A DNA stretch of 64,000 nt. Source: Deltaproteobacteria bacterium. GTDB lineage: Bacteria; Myxococcota_A; Polyangia; Polyangiales; JADJMO01. Position 1 is the stretch's first letter, and each line of letters starts with the position of its first letter. Below are positions 17,583 to 27,400 of the stretch, piece by piece. The notes below the pieces were generated by a model. It saw only the letters and a program-made list of their open reading frames with translations. It made no database searches and was not told the origin of the DNA. Both the position numbers and the translations under genes were made by a program. Where the stretch lies: positions 1 through 64,000 of the forward strand of contig JACPFM010000039.1 in assembly GCA_016182965.1 (NCBI GenBank), read 5' to 3'.

Positions 17583-19981
17583 TCGCCCGGCTCGTCTCGC
17601 TCGCGATGGTCGCGACGCTCGCCGCGTGCGGCGGCGGCGCGGCCGAAGCCGACGGAGGCCCGGCCGCCGAGACCGACGCCGGCACGGACGCCGCCGCGAC
17701 GACGTGCGCTCCGCCCACCACTCTCTGCGGCGGTCGCTGCGTGCGCACCGACGTCGATCCGGCCAACTGCGGCGCGTGCGGCGCCTCGTGCGCGGTCGGA
17801 GCGTTCTGCAGCGCGGGCGCGTGCGAAGGCGCCTGCGGGGCCGGGCTGACCGCGTGCGGCAAGGGGTGTCGCGATCTGCGGAACGACCGCGCGAGCTGCG
17901 GCGGATGCGGGCTGTCGTGCCAGGCCGACGAGGTCTGCGACGGGGGCGCCTGCGCCGCGACCTGCGCGGCCGGTCGCGTCGCCTGCGGCGGAGGCTGCCG
18001 CGATCTCGCGAGCGATCCGGCCCATTGCGGGGCGTGCGATCGCCGATGCGACGCCGCGAGCGTCTGCAGCGTCGGGCGGTGCGTGAAAGCGTGCGATCCG
18101 GGCCTCTCGCGCTGCGGCGGCGCCTGCGTCGATCTCGTGGCGGACGCGCGCCACTGCGGCGCGTGCGGCAACGCCTGCCGCGCCGGCGAGAGCTGCATCG
18201 GCGGCGCGTGCACCGCCGGGTGCCCTGCCGGACTGACGCCCTGCAGCGGCAGCTGCCGCGCGCTCCAGGTCGATCACGACCACTGCGGCGCGTGCGGCAA
18301 GGTCTGTGGCGCGGCCGAGGTCTGCGAGTCCGGCGCGTGCCACGCCTCGTGCGGCGGGGGGCTCGTCGCGTGCGCGGGCGCCTGCCGGAGCCTCTCCTCC
18401 GACGCCGCGCACTGCGGCGCCTGCGGGAACGCGTGCGCGCCGGGAGAGGCGTGCGTCGACGGGACGTGCGGCGCGGCGTGCCCGGCGGGGTTCGTCTCGT
18501 GCTCCTCGGTGTGCCGCGACGTGGGCAACGATCCGGCGCACTGCGGCGGGTGCGGGCACGCGTGCAAGCCGGGCGAGTCGTGTCGCGCCGGGGTCTGCAC
18601 CCTCGTCTGCGCCGGCGGCGCGGTCGCGTGCGGCGGCGCGTGTCGCGATCTGTCCATCGATCCGGGCAACTGCGGCGCCTGCGGGAAGGTGTGCGCGACC
18701 GCGAGCATGGCGCGCGCGACCTGCGTGATGGGCAGCTGCGCGATCGCCTGCGACGCGGGGTTCGCCGACTGCGACGGTGACGCATCGAACGGCTGCGAGA
18801 CGCCCGCCGCTGGAGCGTGCACGTGCACGCGGGCCTCGTTCGCTCCGAGCACCAAGACCTGCGATCCGGGCGCCGTGACGGAGTTCGGCGGCGGCCGCGG
18901 GGTGCCCGGCGATCCGTTCCTCGTCTGCTCGCAGGCCCAGCTCGCGCGCGTCGGCGCGCACCTGGCCGCGCATTTCGAGCTTCGAACGGATCTGACGTTC
19001 GCCGACCCGACGGTGCACCGGCCGATCGGCGGGGTCGGCGAGCCCGAGTTCTCGGGCGTGTTCGACGGCCGCGGCCACGCCATCGTCGGCGCGCGCATCG
19101 TCGGCCCGGAGGACGCCACCGTCACCGGCTTCTTCGGTCGGCTCGGCGCCTGCGCGGTCGTGCGCGACCTGAAGCTGGTCGACGCGAAGGTCGACTGCCC
19201 GACGTGCAAGATCGACGTCGGGATCCTCGCGGGTCACAACGCCGGCTCGCTCGAGCGCGTGCGTGTCAGCGGCGTCGCGCGCGCGCCGAACGCGGAGCGC
19301 GTCGGCGGCCTCGTCGGCTCCGCGTCGGGCACGATCGCGCGCGCGTCGTCCTCGGCCACCGTCGAGGGCGCGAACCAGGTGGGTGGGCTCGTCGGCGCGC
19401 TTCACGGATCGATCACCGAGAGCGCCGCCCTCGGCGCGGTCACGGGCGCCCTCGAGATCGGCGGTCTGGTGGGGCGCAGTCGCGGATCGGTCGCGCGCTC
19501 CTACGCGCGGGGCTCCGTCACCGGCAAAGGTACGATCGTGGACGCGCTCGGCGGGCTGGTCGGAGCGCTCGACGGCGGCATGATCTCCGACGCGCTCTCG
19601 AGCGGCACGGTGTCGGCCTCGGCCAAGCGGATCGGCGGGCTCGTCGGCGTCGCCTCGACGGGCTCGACCATCCAGCGCGCCATCGCCATGTCGCCGCTGG
19701 TCGCGAGCTTCGGCGCCGCCGGCCCTGCGTTCATCGCCGACGGCGCCGGCGCGGTGAGCGCGTGCTTCTGGTACGTCGGCGGGAAGGTCGCGCCGCAGTC
19801 GTTCATCGGCCTGACGCCGGTCGGATCGAGCACGACGCCCGCCGACGACCCGCTTTCGTTCCCGGGCCTGGAGTTCCCCAAGGTGTTCCGCATCCCCACG
19901 ACGAACGCGGAGTCACCTTGGCCGACCGCGATGCCGGTGCTCGCCTGGCGCTGCGACGGCGCGAGCGTCACCTGCCCGTGA
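17579..19981 (+). CDS. large lipoprotein with cysteine repeats and GLUG-motif repeats
   Basis: An 800-residue lipoprotein starting at GTG, overlapping the previous stop codon (GTGA), with lipobox TLAAC. Residues about 40-400 contain roughly nine 39-residue Cys units like those of its neighbour (for example HCGACGNAC). Residues about 540-700 hold GLUG-type repeats (VGGLVG, IGGLVG, LGGLVG, spaced 25-35 residues) as found in bacterial adhesins and IgA-peptidase-type surface proteins. The two adjacent lipoproteins share the Cys module and were probably formed by duplication; here a GLUG module was added. Likely exposed on the cell surface. The Cys units do not resemble any enzyme. Confidence 0.82.
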   Translation: MIARLVSLAMVATLAACGGGAAEADGGPAAETDAGTDAAATTCAPPTTLCGGRCVRTDVDPANCGACGASCAVGAFCSAGACEGACGAGLTACGKGCRDLRNDRASCGGCGLSCQADEVCDGGACAATCAAGRVACGGGCRDLASDPAHCGACDRRCDAASVCSVGRCVKACDPGLSRCGGACVDLVADARHCGACGNACRAGESCIGGACTAGCPAGLTPCSGSCRALQVDHDHCGACGKVCGAAEVCESGACHASCGGGLVACAGACRSLSSDAAHCGACGNACAPGEACVDGTCGAACPAGFVSCSSVCRDVGNDPAHCGGCGHACKPGESCRAGVCTLVCAGGAVACGGACRDLSIDPGNCGACGKVCATASMARATCVMGSCAIACDAGFADCDGDASNGCETPAAGACTCTRASFAPSTKTCDPGAVTEFGGGRGVPGDPFLVCSQAQLARVGAHLAAHFELRTDLTFADPTVHRPIGGVGEPEFSGVFDGRGHAIVGARIVGPEDATVTGFFGRLGACAVVRDLKLVDAKVDCPTCKIDVGILAGHNAGSLERVRVSGVARAPNAERVGGLVGSASGTIARASSSATVEGANQVGGLVGALHGSITESAALGAVTGALEIGGLVGRSRGSVARSYARGSVTGKGTIVDALGGLVGALDGGMISDALSSGTVSASAKRIGGLVGVASTGSTIQRAIAMSPLVASFGAAGPAFIADGAGAVSACFWYVGGKVAPQSFIGLTPVGSSTTPADDPLSFPGLEFPKVFRIPTTNAESPWPTAMPVLAWRCDGASVTCP

Positions 19982-20374
19982 CGAGCAGCGCTTCTGCGCT
20001 CGAGGAGGCTCGCCTTCGCACGCCTCCTCGGCGGCCACGGACCCGGACGAGCGTGGGCCGAGGCATCACCACACGACCGAGACCGGGGTCTTCTCTCGCG
20101 GGCTCGGTCTCGTTCTTCACGGCGCCTGCGACGCAGAAGGTCGCAGGCCGCGACGTTCGGGTCAGCATGTCCGTCGGCTCGACGTGGGCGATCGGGCTGG
20201 CGAGCAGCTCCTGAGACGTCGCCCCCAGCTTCACGGTGCTCCTCATGGGCACTGGGGGGCGCCGACGAGGTTGCGCGCCGTCGGCGGTCGGTTCATACGC
20301 AACCGGCGAAGGGTTCGTGTCGACATGGGGCGTCGACTCTCGAGCACCCGAGGCCGCCCTTCGCGGAGATCCCC
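19982..20374. other. 393-base intergenic region without a supported gene
   Basis: Between the GLUG lipoprotein and the kelch lipoprotein. It contains a hairpin with arms 20002-20009 and 20022-20029 and a second hairpin listed separately. A 94-codon open frame on the minus strand has no start-site support and no recognisable family, so it is not called. Confidence 0.5.
20078..20118 (+). terminator. hairpin followed by TTCTTC
   Basis: Arms 20078-20084 (CGAGACC) and 20106-20112 (GGTCTCG) pair over 7 bp around a 21-base loop and are followed by TTCTTC. It is a plausible weak terminator for the two-lipoprotein unit; the loop is long and the T-run interrupted. Confidence 0.4.
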
Positions 20375-21820
20375 ATGCGCCTGCGCCATGCGCTCCCCTT
20401 CGTCTTCACCTGCGCCTGTTCCCCGGCGCCCTTCGACATCGCTCCCGCCGACGCCGTCGCCGACGAAGTCGGTGACGCCATCGGCGACGCGACGGATTCC
20501 CGCGTGGAGCCGCCGTCGTGCACGGGCGCGGCGACCGAGCCGTGCGGCAAGTGCGGCAAGCGAACGCGCGTGTGCGTCTCGCCCGAGACATGGGGCGAAT
20601 GGAGCGCCTGCACCGGCGAGGGCGTGTGCGCACCGGGTGCCTTCGAGAGCGTCGCCGGCGGCTGCCCGGGCGCGCTCGAGAAGAAATCGAGGACCTGCTC
20701 GTCCTCCTGTGCGTGGGCGCCTGACGTCTGCGCGATGCCGAAGGGCTGGAGCCCGATCGCGACTGCACCCTCCGGGTTCGAGTCCCGCCTCGGACACTCC
20801 GCGGTGTGGACAGGCGGAGAGCTGATCATCTTCGGGGGCGGCAAGCAGTTCGACGCCGGAGACGCCGCACGGCGGGACGGCGCGATCTACAGCCTAGCGA
20901 AGAACGCTTGGGAGCTCATCCCGCCTGCCATCGCCGCTCGAAGGTCGCATGCGGCGGCGTGGACCGGCGCTCAGTTGTACGTGTACGGCGGAATGGACGG
21001 GTCGACCCTCCTTGCAGACTGTGTCGCCTACGACGCCGTCAAGAAGACGTGGATCGACGCACCGGCCGCTCCGCTCGCCGGCCGCATGCTGTCGGGCGCC
21101 GTCTGGATCCCGACCGTGAAGAAGCTGTTCATCTGGGGCGGGACCACCGACGGCACCAAGGCCCTCGCGGACGGCGCGCTCCTCGCGCGTACGATGCCGG
21201 ACACGTGGACCAAGCTCCCCGCGGCGCCGATCGCAGCGCGCTTCGATCCGGTGGTGCTGTGGACCGGCAAGGAGGTCCTGGTCTTCGGTGGTAAGGGCGT
21301 CGATGGCGGCCTCGTCGACGGCGCCCTCTACGATCCGGTCGCCAACACCTGGCGCGCACTGCCCGCAGCGCCGGTGCCCGCGCGCGAGCCGCCGATGGCG
21401 GCAGGGCTCACGACGACGGGTGACTTCGTGTTCTTCGGCGGGATCGCAGGTACGTCGCCGGTGTGGTCGGGCGCGCGCGTGACCCTCGGCGCGTCGCCCG
21501 TGTGGTCGGTCGTCTCGAGTCCCGACGCCGCCGCGCTGCTACCACGCGTCGCTTTCCAAGCGTGGGTCGCCAACGACACGCTGGCGGTCTGGTCGGGCGC
21601 AAAGGAAAAGACCGACGCCTTCGAGTTCGTCGCTTCCGGCGGCGCTCTCGACCTGAGCAAGAACGCTTGGGGCCCGCTCGCGACGACGGGTGCTCCGAGC
21701 GTGCGCGGTCTGGCGACGACCGTGTGGACCGGGAAGGGCGCGCTCGTCTGGGGCGGCCTGGCGAGACCGGGCGGCGGCGTGCCCGAGCTCGTCACCGACG
21801 GAGCGATCTACGTTCCCTGA
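20375..21820 (+). CDS. kelch-type beta-propeller lipoprotein
   Basis: A 481-residue protein with a short signal and lipobox-like FTCAC, a Cys-rich N-terminal section (residues about 48-120: CGKCGKRTRVC, WGEWSACTGEGVC), then five to six kelch-like blades with the repeated pattern R--H-A-WTG--L-V-GG (SHAAAWTGAQLYVYGG, DPVVLWTGKEVLVFGG). The propeller is probably a surface or periplasmic binding module. The gene converges with the hydrolase gene, and both stop codons lie inside the arms of one palindrome. Confidence 0.75.
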   Translation: MRLRHALPFVFTCACSPAPFDIAPADAVADEVGDAIGDATDSRVEPPSCTGAATEPCGKCGKRTRVCVSPETWGEWSACTGEGVCAPGAFESVAGGCPGALEKKSRTCSSSCAWAPDVCAMPKGWSPIATAPSGFESRLGHSAVWTGGELIIFGGGKQFDAGDAARRDGAIYSLAKNAWELIPPAIAARRSHAAAWTGAQLYVYGGMDGSTLLADCVAYDAVKKTWIDAPAAPLAGRMLSGAVWIPTVKKLFIWGGTTDGTKALADGALLARTMPDTWTKLPAAPIAARFDPVVLWTGKEVLVFGGKGVDGGLVDGALYDPVANTWRALPAAPVPAREPPMAAGLTTTGDFVFFGGIAGTSPVWSGARVTLGASPVWSVVSSPDAAALLPRVAFQAWVANDTLAVWSGAKEKTDAFEFVASGGALDLSKNAWGPLATTGAPSVRGLATTVWTGKGALVWGGLARPGGGVPELVTDGAIYVP

Positions 21821-21850
21821 GGCGTTCTCCCCGAACGTGTGGCGCCTCAG
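21817..21850. terminator. symmetric hairpin between convergent genes, containing both stop codons
   Basis: CTGAGGCG (21817-21824) and CGCCTCAG (21843-21850) form an 8-bp stem with an inner TTC/GAA pairing. The TGA of the kelch gene and the TGA of the opposite hydrolase gene each sit inside one arm. It may serve as a bidirectional terminator; there is no T-run on either strand. Confidence 0.45.
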
Positions 21851-22665
21851 CGCTCCTCGAGGAACGCGCGCACCACGCGCGCCGTCTCTTCGGGCGCCTC
21901 GAACATCGGCAGGTGGCCGACCCCGCGGAGCGTGACCAGCCGCGCACCGGGGATGCGCCGCGCGAGGGTCTCGGCGTTGCCGTAGGGCACGAGCGCGTCG
22001 GCGTCGCCGTGCACCACCAGCGTCGGCGCCTCGATTTCGTCGAGCCGCTCGTAGCGATCGTCGCCGAGGATCGCGTCGACCTGCGCGCGCCACGTGCGGA
22101 GCGGCGTCGGCGCACGCAGCGCGCTCTGCACGCGCTGCTCGAGGAGCTCGGGGAACCTCTCGGCCCAACCCGGCGCCGCGATCGCGCCGAAGCGCCGACG
22201 CACGACGTCGGCCGCCGCCATGCCCGGCTCGGGGAACAAGGCCGGTAGCACGTGCGGCCGCGGCAGCACCGCGCGCGAGCCGCCGCAGTGCGTGGAGAGC
22301 AGCAGCAGCTTGCGGAGGCGCGTCGGGTGATCGAAGGCGAGGTGCTGGGCGATCATCCCGCCCATCGAGATGCCGAGCACGTGCGCCCGCCCGTCGGCGA
22401 CGCCGTCGATGATCGCCGCGGCGTCGCGGGCGAGCTGCGGCAGGGTGTAGGGACCGGGGACCCGGCTCGAGGTGCCGGTGCCGCGGTTGTCGAACATGAT
22501 CACGCGGAACCGCTCGGCGAGCTGCGCCGGGAAGATCGTGCCCCAGTCGCCGCTCCAGCCGCCGAGCCCGATGATCAAGACGATCGCCTCGGAGCCGTCG
22601 CCGAGCGACGACCAGGCGATCTCCGCGTCACCCGAACGAACCGCCCCGCGCTGCACGGCCCGCAC
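21847..22665 (-). CDS. alpha/beta hydrolase
   Basis: About 272 residues with the full alpha/beta-hydrolase layout: oxyanion region [11 protein letters not shown], strand [10 protein letters not shown], nucleophile elbow GISMGGM (Ser), acid HGDADALVP (Asp) and GVGHLPMFE (His). The pattern is closest to the 3-oxoadipate enol-lactonase-like and esterase branches, but the substrate is unknown. The start is uncertain: GTG at 22665 (or 22656) avoids overlap with the divergent panD promoter and transcript, whereas an ATG at 22821 would run through panD. The latter is rejected. Confidence 0.85.
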   Translation of the reverse strand: MRAVQRGAVRSGDAEIAWSSLGDGSEAIVLIIGLGGWSGDWGTIFPAQLAERFRVIMFDNRGTGTSSRVPGPYTLPQLARDAAAIIDGVADGRAHVLGISMGGMIAQHLAFDHPTRLRKLLLLSTHCGGSRAVLPRPHVLPALFPEPGMAAADVVRRRFGAIAAPGWAERFPELLEQRVQSALRAPTPLRTWRAQVDAILGDDRYERLDEIEAPTLVVHGDADALVPYGNAETLARRIPGARLVTLRGVGHLPMFEAPEETARVVRAFLEER

Positions 22666-22690
22666 GGTAGCGCGGGCCGCGAGCGCGCGC

Positions 22691-22718
22691 TTGACCTCGT
22701 GCGTCGAGTCGCTACTTT
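22691..22718 (+). promoter_or_regulatory. panD promoter (TTGACC, 16 nt, TACTTT)
   Basis: TTGACC at 22691-22696 and TACTTT at 22713-22718 with a 16-nt spacer, about 50 bases before the panD start, in the divergent gap with the hydrolase. The 16-nt spacing is the same as in the two ribosomal promoters. Confidence 0.6.
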
Positions 22719-22768
22719 CTCGGCGCACAGCAGGCCTGGACCCTTCGGGGCCGGGACCGGAGGTACCC

Positions 22769-23167
22769 ATGTCGACCCGGCTCCACCTCTTCAAGTCGAA
22801 GATCCACCGCGCGACCGTCACCCACGCCGATCTGCACTACGAGGGCAGCGTCACCATCAGCAGCGAGCTGATGGAGGCCGCCGAGATCCTCGAGCACGAG
22901 CAGGTGCACATCTGGAACGTGACGCGCGGCACCCGCCTGATCACCTACGCGCTGCGGGGCGAGCCGAACAGCGGCGTCATCTGCATCAACGGCGCCGCCG
23001 CGCACCTGATGGAGCCCGGCGACAAGGTGATCATCGCGACGTTCGCCGAGGTCGACGCGGCGGAGGCGAAGGGCTGGAAGCCGATCGTCGTCCTGGTCGA
23101 CGAGAAGAACCGGGTCGCCGACGGGAAGTATCACGAGCTCGCGGGGCCGCAGCGCCGGGCGTCCTGA
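22769..23167 (+). CDS. panD: aspartate 1-decarboxylase precursor
   Basis: A 132-residue PanD. The self-cleavage site Gly-Ser is present in HYEGSVTIS (Ser27), which becomes the pyruvoyl group; Lys9/Lys11 ([11 protein letters not shown]), [14 protein letters not shown] and [15 protein letters not shown] are conserved. It makes beta-alanine from aspartate for pantothenate and CoA. No other pantothenate gene is nearby. ATG at 22769 follows GGAGG with good spacing. A 120-base hexamer array follows the stop codon. Confidence 0.96.
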   Translation: MSTRLHLFKSKIHRATVTHADLHYEGSVTISSELMEAAEILEHEQVHIWNVTRGTRLITYALRGEPNSGVICINGAAAHLMEPGDKVIIATFAEVDAAEAKGWKPIVVLVDEKNRVADGKYHELAGPQRRAS

Positions 23168-23170
23168 AGA

Positions 23171-23292
23171 CGCGGAAGCGAACGCGAACGCGAACGCGGA
23201 CGCGAACGCGAACGCGGAGGCGAACGCGGACGCGGACGCGGAGGCGAACGCGAACGCGGAGGCGGACGCGAACGCGGGGGCGGACGCGGGGG
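23171..23292. repeat. hexanucleotide array GCGAAC/GCGGAC/GCGGAG after panD
   Basis: About 120 bases of GCGAAC, GCGGAC and GCGGAG hexamers begin 4 bases after the panD stop codon and end just before the convergent lipoprotein gene. On the panD strand it reads GCGAAC, the same orientation relative to the upstream gene as the array after bolA. Confidence 0.85.
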
Positions 23293-23300
23293 GCGCCGGG

Positions 23301-23723
23301 TCAGCGGCTGCAGAGCGTCGATTTGCGGCACGCCGGGACGCGGCCGACGACGTCGAGGGCCAGGTTGCAGTCGGCCGTGCGGGTGGCCTCCTCGCACTGC
23401 GAGAGCCCGTTGCCGTCGACGCCGTTCGGGCAATCTTCCTCGGTGAGGTCGTCCGCGTACTCGCGCGAGGCGACCTCGACGCACGCTTCGTGGCTCGCCC
23501 ATTTGGTGCCGATGAGCCCGCACGAGGCTTCACGGACGCAGCGCGCCTCGACGATGCGCTCGACCGCCGCTTCGGTGTCGAGCGGACCTCCGCCGATCGC
23601 CGTGGGTGGTGGCTGAGGTGCGGGCTCGATCGCGACCGGTTCGCGGCGACGCTCGCAACCGCCGAGTGACATGATCGCCACGGCGACCCCCGTCACCGCA
23701 AGGAGCTGTCTGGATCGGGTCAT
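23301..23723 (-). CDS. small cysteine-containing lipoprotein
   Basis: A 140-residue protein with a signal peptide and lipobox IMSLGGC, a Pro-rich linker (PQPPPTAIGGG), then a helical domain with eight spaced cysteines (VEARCVREASCGLIG, EDCPNGVDGNGLSQC, RTADCNLALD, VPACRKSTLC). The pattern suits a small disulfide-bonded helical module found repeatedly in myxobacterial lipoproteins. Function unknown. It converges with panD across the hexamer array. Confidence 0.7.
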   Translation of the reverse strand: MTRSRQLLAVTGVAVAIMSLGGCERRREPVAIEPAPQPPPTAIGGGPLDTEAAVERIVEARCVREASCGLIGTKWASHEACVEVASREYADDLTEEDCPNGVDGNGLSQCEEATRTADCNLALDVVGRVPACRKSTLCSR

Positions 23724-23849
23724 GCTGCCTCCCAGTGCCGCACTTCGCGCGACCCAGTAGCGTCGTGCAAGCGGGAGACCGGCTCCGCTCGTCCCTATGC
23801 AGCGCGCCGCGACGCTCGTCCCATGCAGCGCGCTGCGACGCGCGGCGTC

Positions 23850-24210
23850 GCCGCACGGGCTCAGCGATGCTTCGCGAGCTCGCGAGCCGCAGGCCGCAGG
23901 GGAAGCCCGCGAGCGGCGCGGGAGCCGCGCCCTCCGCCGCGTCGGCGTCGAACCGCACGACTCGCGCGCGCCGAGCTCGTGATACCGCTCGAGCTCCTCT
24001 TCCCAGCGCAGCTCCGAGGCGTCGCTGTCGCTCACGATCTCGACGGCGAGGTCGGGAGGTCCGCCCGCGCTCCCACGCCTTCCCGCTGTCGAAGGCCTCG
24101 TCGCTCGTCCTGCGAGCGACAGCGCCGCGGATCGCTCGCGTTCCAGTAGACGAACTGCTCGCTCCCCGCGGCGCCTCCGCGGGCCTCGGCCCGCGGACGT
24201 CGAGGAATCT
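23850..24210 (-). pseudogene. decayed Uma2-family (DUF820, restriction-endonuclease-fold) gene
   Basis: Three minus-strand frames hold successive pieces of one Uma2-type sequence. They are FVYWNASDPRRC (about 24125-24160), AFDSGKAWERG (about 24070-24100), then LAVEIVSDSDASELRWEEEL with ERYHELGAR (about 23958-24050), and finally VVRFDADA in another frame. At least three frameshifts separate them, and no single ORF covers the family. Uma2 proteins are common, often multicopy nuclease-fold proteins of unclear role. The identification is from memory of family motifs. Confidence 0.6.
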
Positions 24211-24406
24211 CAGCGACCCCGTGCCGCGGGCTCGAAAACAGGCAGGATCTTCGCCGCGCTGCACGAGTCCCGACCCGTGGAACCCGCCGGGGACGGCCCG
24301 GCTTCCTGGCGAGCCGCCCCGTGCCGGAGTTAAGAACGTAAACCGACCTTGGTCGATGTTCGGGGGAATCCCTGCGCCGGTAGTGTTCTCGACGCAGGAG
24401 GAGCAC

Positions 24407-27400
24407 GTGGCCAAGCTCATTCGCGGTCGAGGGTGGTGGGGGAGCGCGGGTCTGCTGGTGGGCGTCTTCGCCGGCGCGCTGGTCACGATCGCGCGCCCCG
24501 CGTCGGCGCGCGCCGACGAAGGCTCGGGCAACGGGCCGGTCGATCCGTTCTTCGGCTCGTTCGGCGCCGCGGTCGAGATCGACGTGCCGAGCTACCACGG
24601 GTTCGAGCCGCGCCTCGCGTTGCATTACAACTCGCAGCTCGGCAATGGCCGCGCGGGCGTCGGCTGGTCGCTCTCGGGCTTCGCGACCGTCGAGCGCGCG
24701 TCGCCAGGCAAGGGCGCGCCGCGGTACGACGCTTCCGACACCTTCCTCCTCGACGGCCAGGAGCTGATCCCCTGCACCAACCTCGGCGGCACGCACTGCA
24801 CCCGCATCCAGAGCTACAAGCGGATCAAGTGGGACGCTGCGGCGAACACGTGGACGGTCTGGGACAAGGACGGCACCAGGCTCAGCTTCACGTCGGTCCA
24901 CTCGACGAGCAAAGGGACCTTCCGCTGGGCGATGACCTCTGCGGTCGACACCCGCGGCAACGCGATCTCGTACGGGTTCTGGTGTGACGGCGGCAACGAC
25001 TGCTACCCGAGCTCGGTAACGTACAACGGCAATGCGATCAACCTGTACTGGGAGCCGCGGCCCGACGCCTTCACCTTCGCCACCGGCGCGGGCCTCGGCA
25101 GCACCGCCTACCGCCTGAAGACCGTCGACGTGCTCGCGCATGGCGCCCGCGCGCGCAGCTACAAGCTGGCCTACGCGGTGAGCCCGACCAGCGCGCGCTC
25201 GACGCTCGCGAGCGTCCAGCGGTTCGGCAGCGACGCGACGCTCGACGGCACCTGGACGGTCACCGGCGGCAGCGCCCTCCCCGCCCAGACCTTCGGGTTC
25301 TCCTGGAGCACGCCGGGGGCGTACTCGAAGTCCTACGCCTCGACCGGCTCCAACTCGGACTGGGACGCCGCGCGCACCTGGTCGGGCGACTTCGACGGCG
25401 ACGGCAAGGCCGATCGCGTGAGCTACTGGGGCGGCATCGCGGTCGCGCAGTCGTTCATCAGCTTCTTCTCCAACGGCAACGGGACCTACCGCAAGGTCTA
25501 CGGCTCCACCGGCTCCAACGCCGACTGGGACGCGGCGCGTACGTGGTCCGGCGACTTCAACGGCGACGGCAAGACCGATCTGGTCAGCTACTACGGCGGG
25601 AACGGAGTCAGCCGCTCGTTCGTCACGTTCCTCTCCAACGGCGACGGCACGTTCCAGAAGATCTTCTCGACGACCGGCTCGAACTCCGACTGGAACGCCG
25701 ACCGCATCTGGGTCGGCGACGTGAACGGCGACGGCAAGACCGATCTGGTCAGCTACTACGGCGGCATCGGCGTCGCCCAGTCGTTCATCACGTTCCTCTC
25801 CAACGGCGACGGCACCTTCCGCAAGGTCTACTCGTCGACGGGCTCGAACTCCGACTGGGACGCCGCGCGCACATGGTCGGGCGATCTCGACGGCGACGGT
25901 CGGATGGACCTCGTAAGCTACTGGGGCGGCGCCGGGGCCTCCCGCTCGTTCATCGCGTTCCTCTCCAACGGCGACGGCAGCTTCCGGAAGGTCTACTCGT
26001 CCACCGGCTCGAACGGCGACTGGGACGCGTCGCGCACGTGGCTCGGCGACTTCAACGGCGACGGCAAAGCCGATCTGGTCAGCTACTACGGTGGCAACGG
26101 CGTCGCCGCGTCTTTCATCACGTTCCTCTCCAACGGCGACGGCTCCTTCCGCAAGAGCTACTCGTCGACCGGCTCGAACTCGGACTGGGACGCGAGCCGC
26201 GTGTACCTCGGCGACTTCGACGGCGACGGAAAGACGGACCTCGTCAGCTACTACGGCGGCATCTCCGTCGCGCAGTCGTTCATCACATTCCTCTCCAACG
26301 GCGACGGCTCGTTCCGCAAACGCTTCGGTTCGACGGGCTCGAACTCCGACTGGAACGCCGACCGCACCTGGGTCGGAGACGTCGACGGCGACGGCAAGGC
26401 CGATCTCCTCAGCTACTGGGGCGGCATCTCCGTCGCGCAGTCGTTCATCACGTTCCGCCCCTCGGCGACGCCGACCGACGCGCTGACCACGCTCGGCAAC
26501 GGGCGCGGCGGCACCACCAACGTCTCGTACTCGCCGTCGTCGACCTGGGCGAACACCTACCTGCCCTCCGGCATGGTCTTCCCGACCGTGCGTTCGACGA
26601 CGGTGTTGGACGGCCGCGGCGCGTCCTCGACCACCAGCTACTCGTATGCGGGCGGCCTGTGGTCGGACGTCGAGCGCCGCTATCTCGGCTTCCGCAAGGT
26701 GACGTCGGTGGTCGACGCGGCGGGCAACTACACCGAGACCTACTATCACCAGCACGTCGGCTGCATCTCGAAGCCCGAGGTCACCTACTACCGCAACGCC
26801 CAGGGCGCGATCTTCAAGTACTCGACCTTCGGGTACACCGAGAGCGCAACGGCGCCGTACACCTCGTTGATGACCGATCGGTGGGAGTACGAGTGCAACC
26901 TCGGCACCACCTGCCGCCGCACGCTCCTGCAGGTCGGCTACGACCAGTACGGCAACGGATCGACCACCTACGAGTGGGGCGACTATGACGTCGCCGGCGA
27001 CGAGCGGACCACGGTGCGCGCGGCCGTCCCGAACACGACGGCGTACATCGTCGGCCTCGCCGCGTACGAAAACGTCTACGCGGGCATCGGCACCGGTGGC
27101 GCGCTCCTCAAGCAGTCGCTCCACCACTACGACGGCAACGCCACCTATGCGGCGGCGCCGATCAAGGGGCAGGTCACCGCGCGCGCCCACTGGAACAGCC
27201 AGACCGGCGGCTACGTCTGGACCACCTACGGCTACGACGCCTGGGGCAACCAGACCTCGGAGACTGACGCGCTCGGACGCACGCGGACGTGGGCCTACGA
27301 CCCGCTGGATCACGTGCGCGAGCTGCAGCGCTGCAACGCGCTCGGGCAATGTTCGAGCAAGACCTGGCTCGGCGCGTTCGACGTCATCGCATCGGAGACC

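Noticed and set aside
16440..19981. Tryptophan synthase or EGF-like assignment for the Cys-repeat lipoproteins
   Set aside because: No TIM-barrel or catalytic motif; the Cys spacing is a tandem 37-40 residue unit of unknown function, and true EGF spacing is not kept.
19968..20252. 94-codon minus-strand frame between the GLUG and kelch genes
   Set aside because: No ribosome-binding site, signal peptide or recognisable motif; it overlaps a hairpin and the end of the lipoprotein gene.
21847..22821. Longer hydrolase start at the ATG at 22821
   Set aside because: It would read antisense through the panD start and its promoter; the extra residues are not hydrolase-like.
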